Below are positions 1-12,465 of a stretch of DNA of 64,000 nucleotides, piece after piece. Below the pieces are notes generated by a model. The model worked only from the letters and a program-made list of their open reading frames with translations. It was not told the origin of the DNA and did no database searches. Every line of letters begins with the position of its first letter. Position 1 is the first letter of the stretch. Both the position numbers and the translations under genes were made by a program. The DNA is taken from positions 74,366,465 to 74,430,464 of the forward strand of contig OW799236.1 of assembly GCA_941918925.1 (NCBI GenBank). The letters run 5' to 3'. The DNA is from Phyto melanocephala. Taxonomy: Eukaryota > Arthropoda > Insecta > Diptera > Rhinophoridae.

Positions 1-817
1 CTACATCTTAAATTTAAGTTGTGTCGGATTTTATTCTAATACAAAAAAAATTTTGTTAAACAGTGAGTAAAAGAGCACTGTGATCCCTATACTTTTACCA
101 GCCGTGACTGCAATAAAAATGCTTAAAAAATATTTCCGTCTATGTATGTATATGAAGCCAGTCTAGCTGATAAAACAAGCAAATCCCATTTTATGCCATA
201 AAATCCAATAAATCTTTCGTTTTTAGTGACAAACATTTAAACACACTAGACTAGAGTGAATAAAAAGGCAGGGAACTTTAAAATATTTTGTTAGAAGATG
301 AGAGTAAATAAACATTCATAACGGTTATGTCCTTTTTATCCTTTGCTTACTGTTTAAATTTGTATTTTCTTTCTTTTTTAGCTTGATTGGTTTGTTTATT
401 ATGTATTTATTTGTTTATTTCTGTTTGTTTCATTTGAATATGTATTTAAAAAGGGGGCTAGAATAGACAAAACAAAATAAAGTGTAAGAAAGTGTTAATT
501 AACTGTATATCCTTGTTATAGCTGTTGTTGTTGACCAAGTACACAATAGTACAATACGGTAAATTATGTTGTTATATGTATGTACATAAATATGTTTATA
601 TTTATATATTTTTTGATAATTACAAATGACTTATGGGGCGAATTTTTGGAAAAGTCATTGTTGTTATTGGTTTTGTTTCCACATCGTGAAGGGATAGATA
701 AATTGTTGTAGATAGACTGGGTGATATTTAGTTTGAGTTTAATTTACTGTTATTTAAAGTGATGTCGGAAAAGGGTGAGAAGTTAACTTGTTGAACATAA
801 TTATGAATGAAAGTAAG
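1..817. other. AT-rich non-coding stretch, nothing recognised
   Basis: Simple AT-rich sequence with short homopolymer runs. I see no coding similarity, no TIR pair and no RNA gene. Confidence 0.5.
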
Positions 818-1453
818 TATAATTTTTATTCTGGCTTAAGTTTATCTTTCTATAATTAAACTTCCTAAGAACATTTATTGAATTTAATTAATTATAATAT
901 TTTATAAATATCAAAAAACTATTCCGATATTAGCCGAATGATATGCATTTTCGAAACCAGCTACGATTTCAACATCAGCACTCTTCATCGGTATCCTCAT
1001 ATGTAATTTTTAAACAACTATTTATGTTACAAGTGTCACGCGGATGGTCGAGTGGGAGGGTAACTTACCAAATCCTTTTCGTACCGATCAAATAAAATGT
1101 CAACCAGTAGATCTTAATGTGTTCGCTTTTAATGATCTCTTAGAACTGACAAAACAAGAAGTTGTCAGTCAGATGTGCTACCAGAAGGGTTGCCATTTAA
1201 TAGTTAAATACAAAATATATAAGGGGAAGTAATGTTGGGTGACACAAGTTAATAAAATTGGATTTAGGAAAGCATTGCATTCATTTTTAAATTTATCTTT
1301 TTTTTTTATTACCAAATGACATTTTCTTCATGTTTATATATTCTCATATTCTTAATACATTTTTGTTATGTTTTCTATATCCATCCTTCCTAAAAGTTAG
1401 TAAGTTTAATAATAAAAAAAATTAATTTAAGCCAGAATAAAAATAATTTATAA
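818..1453. mobile_element. TIR element of unknown superfamily (family A, copy 1)
   Basis: Two ends are imperfect inverted repeats of about 55-60 bases. The left end (about 818-872) reads ATTTTTATTCTGGCTTAAG, and the right end (about 1386-1453) is its complement. The interior holds a block at 930-1000 (GAAACCAGCTACGATTTCA) that recurs at about 59409-59427 next to a matching terminal motif, so this is a dispersed repeat. A 62-codon open frame at 1044-1232 lies inside, but I recognise no domain in it and do not call it a gene. No clear target-site duplication is visible. Superfamily unknown; the call rests on the paired ends plus the second copy. Confidence 0.5.
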
Positions 1454-1857
1454 TAAATTTTTAAAATTAACATTTGGAATAAAATATTAATTTATAATTT
1501 TAACAAGCACACATAGCACGGTGTTTACTATATTCAGGAACTCATTGTTCGATGTTTATCACCTTGATAGATTTATAAAAAAAAAATACAACTTTGCTTT
1601 CCATACTGCCATCCGAAGAATGGATATAGCAATATCTTAAGTTACAGAAAAAGGCTGGTGATTAATTTTTTATTATGGCTGATATATTGACTTTATATGA
1701 ATTTCAGGTGGCATTATATTAACAGTATCATGCTAGGAAATGAGTTAAATAAATTTATAAATATATTCCTATATATACATATATATGTTCCTTTCATTCT
1801 TTGAAGGAGCATAGGGTCATAACAAGTTGGCAAAAATAATCTTGATCTCGTTCCACT

Positions 1858-2295
1858 TTATACGAAAGTTCTGTTACCAGCTGCAAATCTAGGCATTTCT
1901 TGGCAATATTGACTGGTTAACGGAGTATGTGATCTATCCAATTCCATTTCTGCCCCAAAAAATAGTCGATTGTTAGATATTGTTACAGGCCAGAAAATCC
2001 GAAAATTTTTTTGGAGAAATACATGAAGGAATTGTATGTCACATGAAGCCATGTTCCAGGTCTCGCAATCATATAATAGATTTTGGATTTTATGTTGGAA
2101 TCAAACAAAATTATTTTTTGTTTGCTTCGAAATATTAGAGGATTTCCAAACCGGATTTAACTGGAGAAATACACTTCGTACCTTATTTATACTGGATATA
2201 TCTGCTGGTAAGCCACCAGTTGATTCAATAATGCTACCCAGGTAGCAGAATGACTTAACATCTTCAATATCTTCAATATAAAATATGTGCAAGAA
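1858..2295 (-). pseudogene. Non-LTR reverse transcriptase C-terminal fragment (RTE-like)
   Basis: On the minus strand two adjacent frames together give the region that follows the reverse transcriptase catalytic core in RTE-like elements: a KSFCYLGSIIESTGGLPADI segment, an INKVRSVFLQLNPVWKSS segment, then LLYDCETWN, then a piece resembling the LQxFxxxxLRxIxxxxWPxxISN pattern (here FLQKNFRIFWPVTISNNRLF). This motif order is what I know from RTE-type retroelements in many animals. The frame breaks near 2040-2100, so the copy is dead and 5' truncated. The AT-rich (TATATG) tract at 1760-1790 could be its 3' tail. Clade assignment is by recall of motifs, not by search. Confidence 0.65.
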
Positions 2296-2299
2296 ATCT

Positions 2300-4100
2300 T
2301 TTTAATTTGTATGCAAATTACTACCACTGTGCAATATAATTTACAACAAACATTTTTAATAAAATATTGCTGCAAATAAATTATTTCGTATTTCAAACAA
2401 TTTTCAATATTTTTCTTAATTGTCCCTTTAACCATCTATTAAACAAACTGAATTGCAATTTTTTATTCCCTTTTCTCGCTTGGGAAATTTACTTTGTCAC
2501 AAACATAAATATTCATTATATTTTCTTTTCACCTAAAAATCATGTATTCATTCGTTTGAATTTTCAATAATATTTCTTTCCCCATTTATTAAATTTTACT
2601 TTATAAGCTTAATTCCACACTCTTTCACATTACGTATGATTTACTCGTTTATCAATTTCATTGAATTTCATTTATAAAAAAATATTTTGTTGATCAAAGC
2701 AAAAATCCCCACTATAAAATCAGATTCATTCATACAATAGATGAATCAATAAATAAGTAGTTGCAACGAGCAAATAAATTTGAAATTTGTTAAAGTAAGC
2801 TTTTAGTAATCATAATGCATAAATTTTATTTTGGATGAAGAAATATATATAGCGAAATTAAATTGCCCTACAAGTATTTCATAGTGTGATAAAACTTGTG
2901 GTTAATATTATAAAGGAATTATTAAACTGCAGCCAACTTCATGCTATGCTTTATAACATAACATGCTGGTATTTAAATTAATTCTGTAATCTTCAGCTCT
3001 GTTCTTTTTATAAGCAACATATTCATTCACCTAAATAACTGTTATCAAACCTTATTCATTGTAGTGATTATTATATTCAGTTATTGAACGCGGATATTTT
3101 CATGTGTAAATTTATGGGAATTTCAAACGTAATTTATTACAGAACAAACAAAAAATATTAAAAGAGAGTATAAAACTGTTATATATTTATTAAGAGTCAG
3201 TAATGCTCAAGCATAGCAAAGAAAATGCAAAGGGCATTTACACTCACACAGTGTTGTATTTCGTTGGTAAATAATAAAATATAACGTTGATATGAGTGGT
3301 GGCTCGTATCTAAAATTATTATAATGCAAAATATAAAAGAAATGAAGGATGAAAACAAATCAAGATAAAAGAACTATTTGTTTAAGTGGCATTTCAACTT
3401 AAATATTGCAACTTCGCAAATTTTATCCTAAGATATTTTATTTGCCTTTAGTTGGCCGACCAAAGAGCAAATTACGACATTCGATTGCGACTTAAATTTT
3501 ACTTGAATAATTGAGTTCGCTATACTTTTGGTAAAGAGATTATAATAAGAATTTTAAAATCACGTTTGGTAGCCATTATTTGCCCTTAAAGAATAAGTAC
3601 GATTTTAAAATTTTGATACTTTGCTATTGCTGCTATAACTGTTATTCATTTGAATACTTTTTATAGTTTTTGCTCATTTGTTGTTGTTTTTCTACTAAAT
3701 ATTGCTTTTGGTCCCCTAAGAGCTGTAAATTATATTCTCCTTGATTAAGTTTAAAAAAATACTTAAAATGTACATATTTAACAAGAATTTTTTATACGCA
3801 GCTGAACATGACTCCGAGAATTTTGTTTAGTTTTGTGTTGTTTGCACACATTTCATGGTAATTACAAGTTAAAAAAAAAAAAAAATTTAAGCTAAATTTT
3901 TGTTTTGTCTCGACCGTGTTGTTTCGCTTTCAGTTGAAATGAATTACTGTGATTTTTTTTAACACAGACACGTTTTTTTGTTGTTTTATCCAATGGTTCG
4001 ATTTTTTTTTGAGGCTGAATTACTGCGCTCTGCGTCTTGCGTTATGCTACTCTGCTTGTTTTTAGACAATTTATTTAAAAAGAACTTTGGTTTAACAACA
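2300..4100. other. AT-rich non-coding stretch, nothing recognised
   Basis: No supported coding region, TIR pair or RNA gene. A 13-base A run near 3871 is the only simple-sequence feature worth noting. Confidence 0.5.
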
Positions 4101-4104
4101 TAAA

Positions 4105-5495
4105 TTTTGTGATTTTTAAATGGTACTACTATCCAAGCAGTGATTGTCAAACTTTAGATTTTTATAATATTCTTGACATAGAGGGCGCTTTAAACAATGT
4201 TCGGCTTGATGCGATTATCGCATCACTGATCACGCTATGGGTAAATGAAAGTGCTACCCTCTTCATAAGTGAACTACTCATAAACAGAGTGATAATCTCG
4301 ACTATGGGACCTGCGAAAATAAGTAAACCACAAGGAGGTGTTATATCACCTCTTCTGTAGAAAACTTTGTTCATGGAACTTAATTCTTTGATGTACAAAA
4401 TCATCGCCTACGCGGACGACGTCGCTATAGTAATCGATAGTGGTTTGAAAGTCAAATAAAAACGGACCTTGTACTATTCACCAGGATATACAAGGTGCCA
4501 AAATTCCTATTCCCGAGACTGGGAGAGTGGAGTTCGGATAGTGTGAGGTATCTACACCGACACTGCACGCTCGAAATCATTTAAAAAGAAGGTGGCTATC
4601 TGGAGGTTAATACCAACGGATCGAAATCAGGGAAGGAGGTAGCTTCTATAGAAGCTACCTCTCCCTTTGTGTTAGAAATGTATCTTTCATGCTACTGGAC
4701 TACTTTAGTATTCTACAGGCTGAAATATTGTTAGTCAAAAGGGCAGTAAACTGAGATACTGCGGGGTATACTATTTATATCATTATTGACAGTCAGGCGG
4801 CTATAAGTTGCTAGCGGGTATTTATTCAATATTCATTTTGATTATGGAATGTCAGGCATCTCTAAATGATATGGCTAGACACTCCACTGTTGAGTTGAAA
4901 TGGCTACCTGGCGCTATGGACGGACTAGCAAAGAATGGAATTTTTTGCACTCGAGAGAGATTGATATATTGACTACTTCTATCATGATAGACACTGGTTA
5001 AACGGGAATCGCACAGACTAGATGTTCTGCAGAAATTGCTAATTGTGGCTATTAATGAACAACCGTGGATCAAGGACACTTGTGCGGCTTTCTTGCTCTC
5101 AATTCCGGAGACTTGTTGGTGCTTTAGCTGGACACTGTGTCTTGGAAGTACACGCCAGCAGATTAAATCTCCTTTTCAATGACTTCTGCAGAAGTTGTTA
5201 CGACGAGAAGGAGGTTGAGACTTTTTACCATATTCTCTGTCATTGCCCAGCTCTGGCGGAATTAACATCGCGGCATCTGGAGAAAAGTTTTTTTCACGAT
5301 CTGGCCAGTATATCTCACGTTGATGTTGTGTTCGTTTCTTCGTACGTCGGGTTGCTCTTGGATTGTTTAAACAGTTTTTCTCTGGATGAAGGAAGGACAA
5401 GCTACACGCGACATCCCATGTATCAGGGATCACAGCGGGATCAGTCATGGACTCTGGTGTGATGGTCTTTAGATCATCAGCCTGTTTAACCTAAC
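4105..5495 (+). pseudogene. 5'-truncated non-LTR retrotransposon: RT, RNase H and C-terminal zinc-knuckle remnants (I/LOA-like)
   Basis: The order of remnants is that of the second open reading frame of RNase H-bearing non-LTR elements. RT motif A appears as LDIEGALNNVRLDAIIASL (about 4170-4230), with the catalytic Asp kept. Motif B appears as PQGGVISPLL (about 4328-4357) and ends at a stop where Trp is expected. Motif C appears as IIAYADDVAIV (about 4402-4434). Eroded RNase H follows (a TNGS piece near 4612, an IDSQAA-like piece near 4790). An open frame at 5043-5462 then matches the C-terminal region, with GHCVLEVHASRLN and the Cys/His series CRSCYDEKEVETFYHILCHC. Several frameshifts and stops break it. 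The 3' end at about 5495 carries CCTAACCTAAT, as in several such families. I/LOA group is inferred from the RNase H and the C-terminal motif. Confidence 0.8.
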
Positions 5496-7711
5496 CTAAT
5501 CTACCGAATAATTGAAAATATGAACATTTCTAAGAATAAACAAATTATGAAATTCTGAAATAAAGCAAGAATAAATGCTTTGTAACCATTAAAAAATATG
5601 AAATATAAAAGTTAAAAAAAATATGAATTTATAGTTAAAATCAAAATTTATTTAAACGTTTTTATTTTAATTAAAATGAAACACATCACTTCCAAATAAT
5701 ATGTGCATGATCTCGAATCGTTTATGCAGAATATCGTTGGTGTTTATATCATTCAATGCAGGCAAAAACAAAACTGAATTTGACGTCGGCCATTGACGGT
5801 AATAGCCAAGCCCAAGTCTGTTTCAAAGAAACAAGGACCGCAGATACCATCAACCAAAAATCCAAATACCAAATAGTAAATTTTTTGAGATGCATAGGAT
5901 GCTCTTGGATCTCATGCAGATTAGTGTAGTACAGACCACTCAATTTAAGAATAGGGAGAAGTATTCAGACGAACAACGTTTTTGTTTTTATTCAAAATTT
6001 GGTCAAAAATGTTATATTAAAACGCCTTACTGTCGACACATAGTAGGCGATTTGCATTGTGTTCACTCGCATTAACAAAATGGTGAAAAAGTTAATTTTT
6101 AAACTTGTAAATTAAACTTTTCCTTAATATTTCCACAAACAAATCATTTATTTAAAATTCTCTGGTAATATAAAGTTTGTGAAAAGTGTGAAATATTTAT
6201 CAGAAATTTTGCAAAATCCCCCAAAAAGTTTCCGCTGTACATTATAAGAACCACTGTTTTATGTTTTTTATAACTAGATCAAAGCAACAAACATGCTTCG
6301 TTTCAGTGTGGTTTGGTGATTGTGACAGTCACGCTTTTGCTGAAAAAAGTGGCATAAAAACTGAAAGTGGCTTCTCTGAAACATTTTTATTTTTTTATTG
6401 TGCATTGTGCGAAAAAGAACAAGTTTAATCGAAATGAATGCATGTATATCCTGTTTTTGAAAAGGATGCTGCAAAAGTGTGTTTTGCCTTGTGTGAGTGT
6501 AATGTATGTGTTGTAATAAAACGCGGTGTAAAACTCAATTAAACTTGAACATGCAACAGAGAGTTTACTATTAAAAAAAATTAGTGGTTTTTGGCAAAAC
6601 TTATTAACCCATCAACGTTTATAAAATATATATAGTATTTTCAAAGAGGTAAGAGCGAGGTAAAAAATAAAATTCTGTATAAAAGAATATGTGAATAGGG
6701 TAAATTGTAAATTTTTAAAAGTTAAGATGAAACGTTTGTTTTTTGTGCAGTTTTCTTAAACAACTTTTATTTTACAAAAATATATTTTAATGCTAACAAA
6801 ATGTCCTGTTTTACAATATTATTATAAAAAATTTATTTTTAAAATGCAATCACAATGTTAACATAAATAAAGTAATTAAACATTTTAAAAAAATAATAAT
6901 ACAATTCTTTACACGATTGTTAATATGCAATACAATAAACTCCCTTAAGAAATTTTGGTTGTAAATCTCAAACCACTAAACGAATTTAGGCCTAAACAAC
7001 AATATAACTCAAAGATAATTATGGCAAATGGCAGACAGTTCGCATTGTTCCATTTGTAACATAATGTTCACATCATGAACACGGAGACCATGTTTCAATT
7101 TAAAAATTCTCGTGTTGACAAGATTTTATTTCATATGCATGGCTGTGTATGTGTGTGTGTGTTTTTTTTTTGCAAAATCATGTTACCCGAAATGAAATTT
7201 TTGGACTTCCTTGATTTCCAACTCTATGTAAAAAAAAACAACATAAAAAACTATAAGCGTACAACCGGGGTGATGTTAACAGGAGCAATGTAATATTGTT
7301 TTTCTTAACGTCAAATCATTTGGGAAATTGCACGTATGTTTAATGACAGGACTGCACAAATTCTGGCAAACATAACTAACATACCAACACATACACACAT
7401 ACACACCCAACTCTAACATTTCAGATGTGTACTCTTTGGTTTATTAAAAAAACAATAGAAAGAACTATCAAGAATGTTAATAATGAAGTGTCGCATATTT
7501 GTGGCACGTTATCATGTCATTTGACACTTTTTTACAGCAAAAAAAAATGTATAAACATCCTACACATGTTTTACAAGAAATATTTTATACATTTTTAGCT
7601 AAAAAGTTGAAAAAAATGTCATTTGAAACACTTAATTTAACTTGGTACTTCTAACGCTCAAAAATGATGTAGTACTATTGTCTTATGGCTAGACTGAAAG
7701 AAATGCATACA
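5496..7711. other. AT-rich non-coding stretch, nothing recognised
   Basis: No supported gene or paired repeat. Short GT-rich microsatellite at about 7145-7162 and CA-rich tract at about 7384-7406. Confidence 0.5.
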
Positions 7712-7732
7712 TCTATATATATAAAAGTGAAA

Positions 7733-7763
<31 letters not shown>

Positions 7764-8463
7764 CTATAGACTCCGAAACTGTAAAACCGATCGGGCTCAA
7801 ACTTTGGTAAGTTGTTGTACACATACCAGGGAGTGTTTATGGTTAAAAAAAAGTGGGCGGAGCCACGCCCATAAAAAATTAGTTATCAGTTTTAGCTACT
7901 TGCACTTGACCGATTTTTCTGAAACTTTGCACACATATCGAGCTGTCATGACTAAAAAATTTCGTGATAAGAAAAGTGGGCGGGGCCACGCCCCTAAAAA
8001 AGTTTTAATTTTGAGGTACTTGCACTGGACCGATTTTTCTGAAACTTTGCACACATATTGAGCTGTCATGGCTTTATAATTTCGTGACTAAAAAAGTGGG
8101 CGGGGCCACACCCATAAAAAAAGGTTATAATTTTGAGGTACTTGCACCAGACCGATTTTCCTGAAACTTTGCACATATATTGAGCTGTCATGACTAAATA
8201 ATTTCGTGATCAGAAAACTGGGCGGTGCCACGCCCATAAAAAATAGGTATCATTTTGAGGTACTTGCACTGGACTGATTATTCTGAAACTTTGCACACAG
8301 ATTGAGCTGTTATGACTTTACAATTTCGTGATTAGAAAAGTAGGCAATGCCACGCCCATAAAAAAAATATAATATTTAGGTTTTTGCACTTGATATTCAA
8401 TTAAAATTCAGAATGCATTTTGATTTATTAAGGGGCGTAGCAACGCGCGCCGGGTTTGGCTAG
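7712..8463 (+). mobile_element. Non-autonomous Helitron (TC...CTAG ends), copy 1
   Basis: The left end is TCTATATATATAAAAGTG preceded by A. The right end is GCGCGCCGGGTTTGGCTAG followed by T, with a GC-rich CAACGCGCGCCGGG stretch just before it. This is the Helitron signature: 5' TC, 3' CTRR, insertion between A and T, no target-site duplication. The interior is about five degenerate repeats of 120-130 bases, each with a GTGGGCGGGGCCACGCCC-type block and a GAAACTTTGCACACAT block. A (GT)n tract follows the 5' end at about 7735-7760. There is no coding capacity. The open frame that runs through the repeats is a by-product of their period. Similar copies lie at 58184-59079 and 41929-42672. Confidence 0.8.
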
Positions 8464-8944
8464 TTATTTATAAATGGGCAACTTTTCTACGTTTGAGTTG
8501 TTTGTTGCTACGAAAACAACTGCAAGGAACGATGCATTTTTGGCTGCGAATATACATATTTAGATATATGAAAACGTACTCAATCACGGCGTTGGCCGAA
8601 ATTAATTATTCGCGGCAAACTCTACAATAGACCAACAAATGAGTAACGGAAGCTACTATAAAATCTTTTATGGGAGAAATCCGACAAAAGAGTATATATT
8701 TTTAAATACCGAGTAATAAGCCAATATTTAAAGTGTGCTGCCTTGACGTATTGTCATACTTTTTTTTAATTTAATAAAAAAGTTTAAAACTATTTAGGAA
8801 TGTTGAAGAACTAGTACAAAACGTCATCTTATGAATTGACCAATAATTTTAATATTCATACTGCTAAGACGTGTAAGAACTACTTCTTCGTACTTATCAG
8901 AGTATTAAGTTGGAAAATATTTTTTTTTTGTAGAGTATTAACTA
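8464..8944. other. Non-coding stretch, nothing recognised
   Basis: No coding similarity, TIR pair or RNA gene seen between the Helitron and the pogo-like element. Confidence 0.45.
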
Positions 8945-9723
8945 CAGTAGTAACTCGATTCTTGCACATACTTGGTACTTGCACACCTCGATTCTTGCAA
9001 CATAGAAATATTTTTCATTACCCACTCAGTACTTGCGACATCCGAAAATTTTGAACTCGATTCTTGCAACATTACTCTTGTATTACTCTTGCGTGCTGCT
9101 TTGTTTACATTTTCTTAGACTAAATACATTTCGGGAAATCCCCGTCGTTTTATGCTGCTGATGAATTGTACATAATTTGAATCAATTTTAAGCTGACAAT
9201 TGAGAGGTGCGGTGTCATAATGGCAAAGAAAAATTTACGTTGTTGACAGTTAAAGACAAAGCTGAGATTTTAAAGAAATTAAGTGGTGGATTTTCCACAA
9301 ATTCCTTAGCCAAAAGTTTTCATGTGTACAGATCAACAATAACTCGTGTTAAGAGATATAAAAACACCATTAGGAAATTCGTGGCGTATTCTGAATACGG
9401 CCCTGGAAGAAGAAAGACGCTTAAACCCTCGGAGTTTCCAAAACTGGAAAGAAACTAAATAGCAGTGAAGTACTGAACAAGCCACTTTCTACAAAACAAA
9501 CAAGAATTTCAAATTTCTTTAATTCCACATAATATATGTATCTACTGTTATACGAATGCGTTGAATTTAAGTGTTTTGAATTGAAATACATATTAAACTT
9601 AGATTTTAAACAGATGTATGTGCCTTTAATTTTGTATGGGAAATTAATACGCGGTACTTGCGACAACCTCGAAACTTGCACCGAGCCCGGCTTTTATTAC
9701 GTGCAAGAATCGAGTTTCTACTG
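8945..9723 (+). mobile_element. pogo/Tigger-like DNA transposon, internally deleted
   Basis: The left end CAGTAGTAACTCGATTCTTG and the right end, whose reverse complement begins CAGTAGAAACTCGATTCTTG, form the TIRs. TA flanks the left end (8943-8944), and CA sits where TA is expected on the right. CAGTA ends and TA target sites are typical of the pogo/Tigger branch of Tc1/mariner. Both subterminal regions repeat the motif CTCGATTCTTGCAA several times, which could be transposase-binding sites (inference). Only the first part of a transposase remains, so the element is a deletion derivative. Confidence 0.75.
9216..9458 (+). pseudogene. Tigger/jerky-type transposase N-terminus (CENP-B-like helix-turn-helix)
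   Basis: The frame reads KFTLLTVKDKAEILKKLSGG, then FSTNSLAKSFHVYRSTITRV, then GPGRRKTLKPSEFPKLERN. This is the psq/CENP-B N-terminal DNA-binding helix-turn-helix of Tigger and jerky transposases, where the KxxILKKL and SLAKxFxVxxSTIxRVKR patterns are characteristic. The natural start is probably the ATG at 9220, which is one base out of frame with the conserved region, so a small indel has killed the start; an upstream in-frame GTG at 9207 is not a plausible eukaryotic start. The second CENP-B helix-turn-helix and the whole DDE catalytic domain are missing. It lies centrally between the TIRs at 8945 and 9723. Confidence 0.75.
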
Positions 9724-10615
9724 CAGTTTCCTTTATTTCGAAATATATAATACATTAAAGATACATTTCTTTCACATATGTATACTGTAAAATGTATTTG
9801 TGTCTACTTTTTTGCACTGCAATTTTGTTTTGAGAAAAAAATTTCTAGTGCTTGTGCACAACTTCGTAATATCTTTGGTTTGTTGGTTGAAGTGACAATG
9901 TCATCACAGTTCCACAATGAAACTTTTGTGTTTTACAATATTTTTTTTTTTAGAAATATTACAATTTTGAACAATGTGTTTTACAATTTTTATTTTTGTT
10001 TAAAATATAGTAAAACACGTACTTGGCATAGGTATGGTTCGAAAAAAATAATACTTTATATTTTATCAACAGAAGAATTCTACAGTGTAATTTACATTTA
10101 GTTGTTATAGTAATAGATTTTTAAATACTTACAATTTACATTAAAATTTATATTTATTAAAATAAAAATAAAAATAAGGAACAAATACGACCCAAAGACA
10201 CTATCAAGTCGTATGATAATATGACAATTTGCTCGTTGTCCTAATCACCGCACAATGGCGTCTTTTCTTAAAACCCGTGGAAAAATACAAAACTTCATGA
10301 GAAAATTTTGTGAAGTGAATGAAAACATCGATTAAAGAACTACTTACTGATCACAATTCAAAAACGTTTTCCTTAATTGCATAAAAATTATAGTTTGTGG
10401 AGCTGCTCAAAGTCGACATTTTTTAGAGAGCAAAAAAGGGTGATCTTGAAATAATAAATGCACTTTAGAATTAGTGTCATTGCCGTTTGATTACTACTTT
10501 CTTGGTATTTTTTTAAGGTATGTTTGTTTTTTATTTAAAAAAAGTAGTAAAATGTTAAGCAGATGCCCTACTTTTTCGGCAAAAGCCGCTTTTTAGATAC
10601 CCTATATTTAGGTAA
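9724..10615. other. AT-rich non-coding stretch, nothing recognised
   Basis: No supported gene or repeat. The open frame at 9778-10101 is low-complexity and Phe/Tyr/Ile-rich, as expected by chance in AT-rich DNA. Confidence 0.5.
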
Positions 10616-12465
10616 TTTTTATACCCGCCACCAAAAAAATGATGGGGGTATATTCATTTTGTCATTCCGTTTGTAACACATCGAAATATCCATTTTAGAC
10701 CCCATAAAGTATATATTCTGAATCGGGGTTTGATTTTATGACGATCTAGCTATGTCTGTCCGTCTGTCCGTCTGTTGAAAGCACGATAGAGGTCGCACCG
10801 AAAAAGCTAGGGGGCTCAAATTTTGCCAGAATCTTTCCTATATACAAGATTTGTAGGTATTGAAAATAGGCTAAATCGGAATATTAGGAAGAGAGTTATA
10901 GCTCGAAAAGCAAGAGTAGGTCGAAAAAACCGTGTCCTTCGAACATCGAATAAAATGGAATTGTGTCCAAACGCCTTAACGTAGACTCATGAAACTTCAA
11001 ACATATATTTCCTGGGTAAAGACAATATTTTTCCCCGAAAATTGTATAAATCTATGCAGAGGAGTTATCGATCAAAATGTACGAAAATTTATACCGCACA
11101 GTGTATTTTTCGGTATATTTAAAAACAAAAACGTCATAAAAGCAACAAAATTGGATGTACGACTCTGAAATTTTGCACACTTTGCTTTTTGGTGACACGC
11201 TTTCTTGTAACGGCAAATCAATGTGCTACGCCCACTTTTACGCCCACCTCCCATATAACGTTTTAACTAAAATTCATATAATTTCTTTATTAATAAAGAT
11301 TTTGGAATAATAAAGGCCTATCTTGAAACACCTCAGTTGTACTCATTCGCAAAAATAACTTTGATACGCCTACTATAACGCCCACTTTTCACGTTATCTA
11401 CCGTTAATGCAATTTAAAAGCTCATAAAACCGCTAAAATTAGAGGTATGATGATAAATTTTGCTACGTCTATCCCCCTAGGCAATTTCATTACTATGCCA
11501 AAAAATTAAGGTGCCACGCCCACTTTTACGCCCACCTCCCATATAACGTTTTACCTAAAATTCATATAATTTCTCTATTAATAAAGATTTTGGAATAATA
11601 AAGGACTATATTGAAACACCTAAGTTGTACTCATTAGCAAAAACAACTTTGACAGGCCTACTATAACGCCCACTTTCACTTTTGAATTGTGAACAGACGC
11701 ATAAACGTAGTCATGAAACTTCGAATATATATTTATCGAGTCAAAAGAATATTTTTTCCTGAAAGTCGCTTAAATCTATGAATTAGGAAAAGAGTTATAG
11801 ATAAAAATGTACGAAAATTTATACCGCACAGTGTATATTTCAAATTTGAAACGTAATAAAACCAGAGTAGGAAAACAAACAAAAGGAAACGTTTCCAATA
11901 GTTTTGTTTCGATCATTTCAGAGAGAAAAAACAAAACGAAACAAAACCCAGAATAACGGTACATGCATTTTGTTTTGTATTGTTTTGTACTATGAGTGCA
12001 AACAAAACCAGGATCGAACAGTACTCAGCTTCAATATGTAACATGCAAAACAATACGGTACAATACTTTCTGCAAACGTTTCAAAACGTTTGCTGATTGA
12101 TTTGTTCTTTACATGAAAAAATCTACATGTTTATTGCTGCTTGTTGTTGGGAATTTTTTAACATTTTACCTACCTACATTAATTTTATGATCCTAATAAC
12201 GATATGAAGTCACTGACTATAGTTTGCGAATTGGTAATGGTGCATTGTTATTATGATTGTTATAATCTTTTTGTTCTGCAAACGTTTGCAAACGTTTCAT
12301 TCTTGTTTCGTACTCAAACGAAACATACCGTCAAAGCAAAGCCTAAGTACAAAACCCGAATTGTTTTGTTTATGCTCTTTTGCATTGAAAAGTTTGTGGT
12401 TTTGTTTTGCTCGCAAACAAAACGATTCATGAAAATTGAAAAGTTTCTGACTTAGATGATTTGTA

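Noticed and set aside
7741..8061. 106-codon frame with repeated HLTDFSETLHTYRAVM-like units
   Set aside because: It arises from the tandem units of a non-autonomous Helitron and starts in the GT microsatellite.
7712..8463. CRISPR-like spaced palindromes (GGGCGGGGCCACGCCC every 120-130 bases)
   Set aside because: Units are too long and diverged, with homologous rather than unique spacers, in a eukaryotic Helitron.
11072..11254. 60-codon minus frame almost identical to 27286-27468
   Set aside because: Both lie in the same block of INE-1-like repeats; shared by repeat identity, not by coding selection that I can see.
12204..12455. 83-codon frame conserved in two places (also 16407-16658 minus)
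   Set aside because: Conservation is explained by the two hAT-like copies being almost identical throughout; no domain and no coding bias seen.
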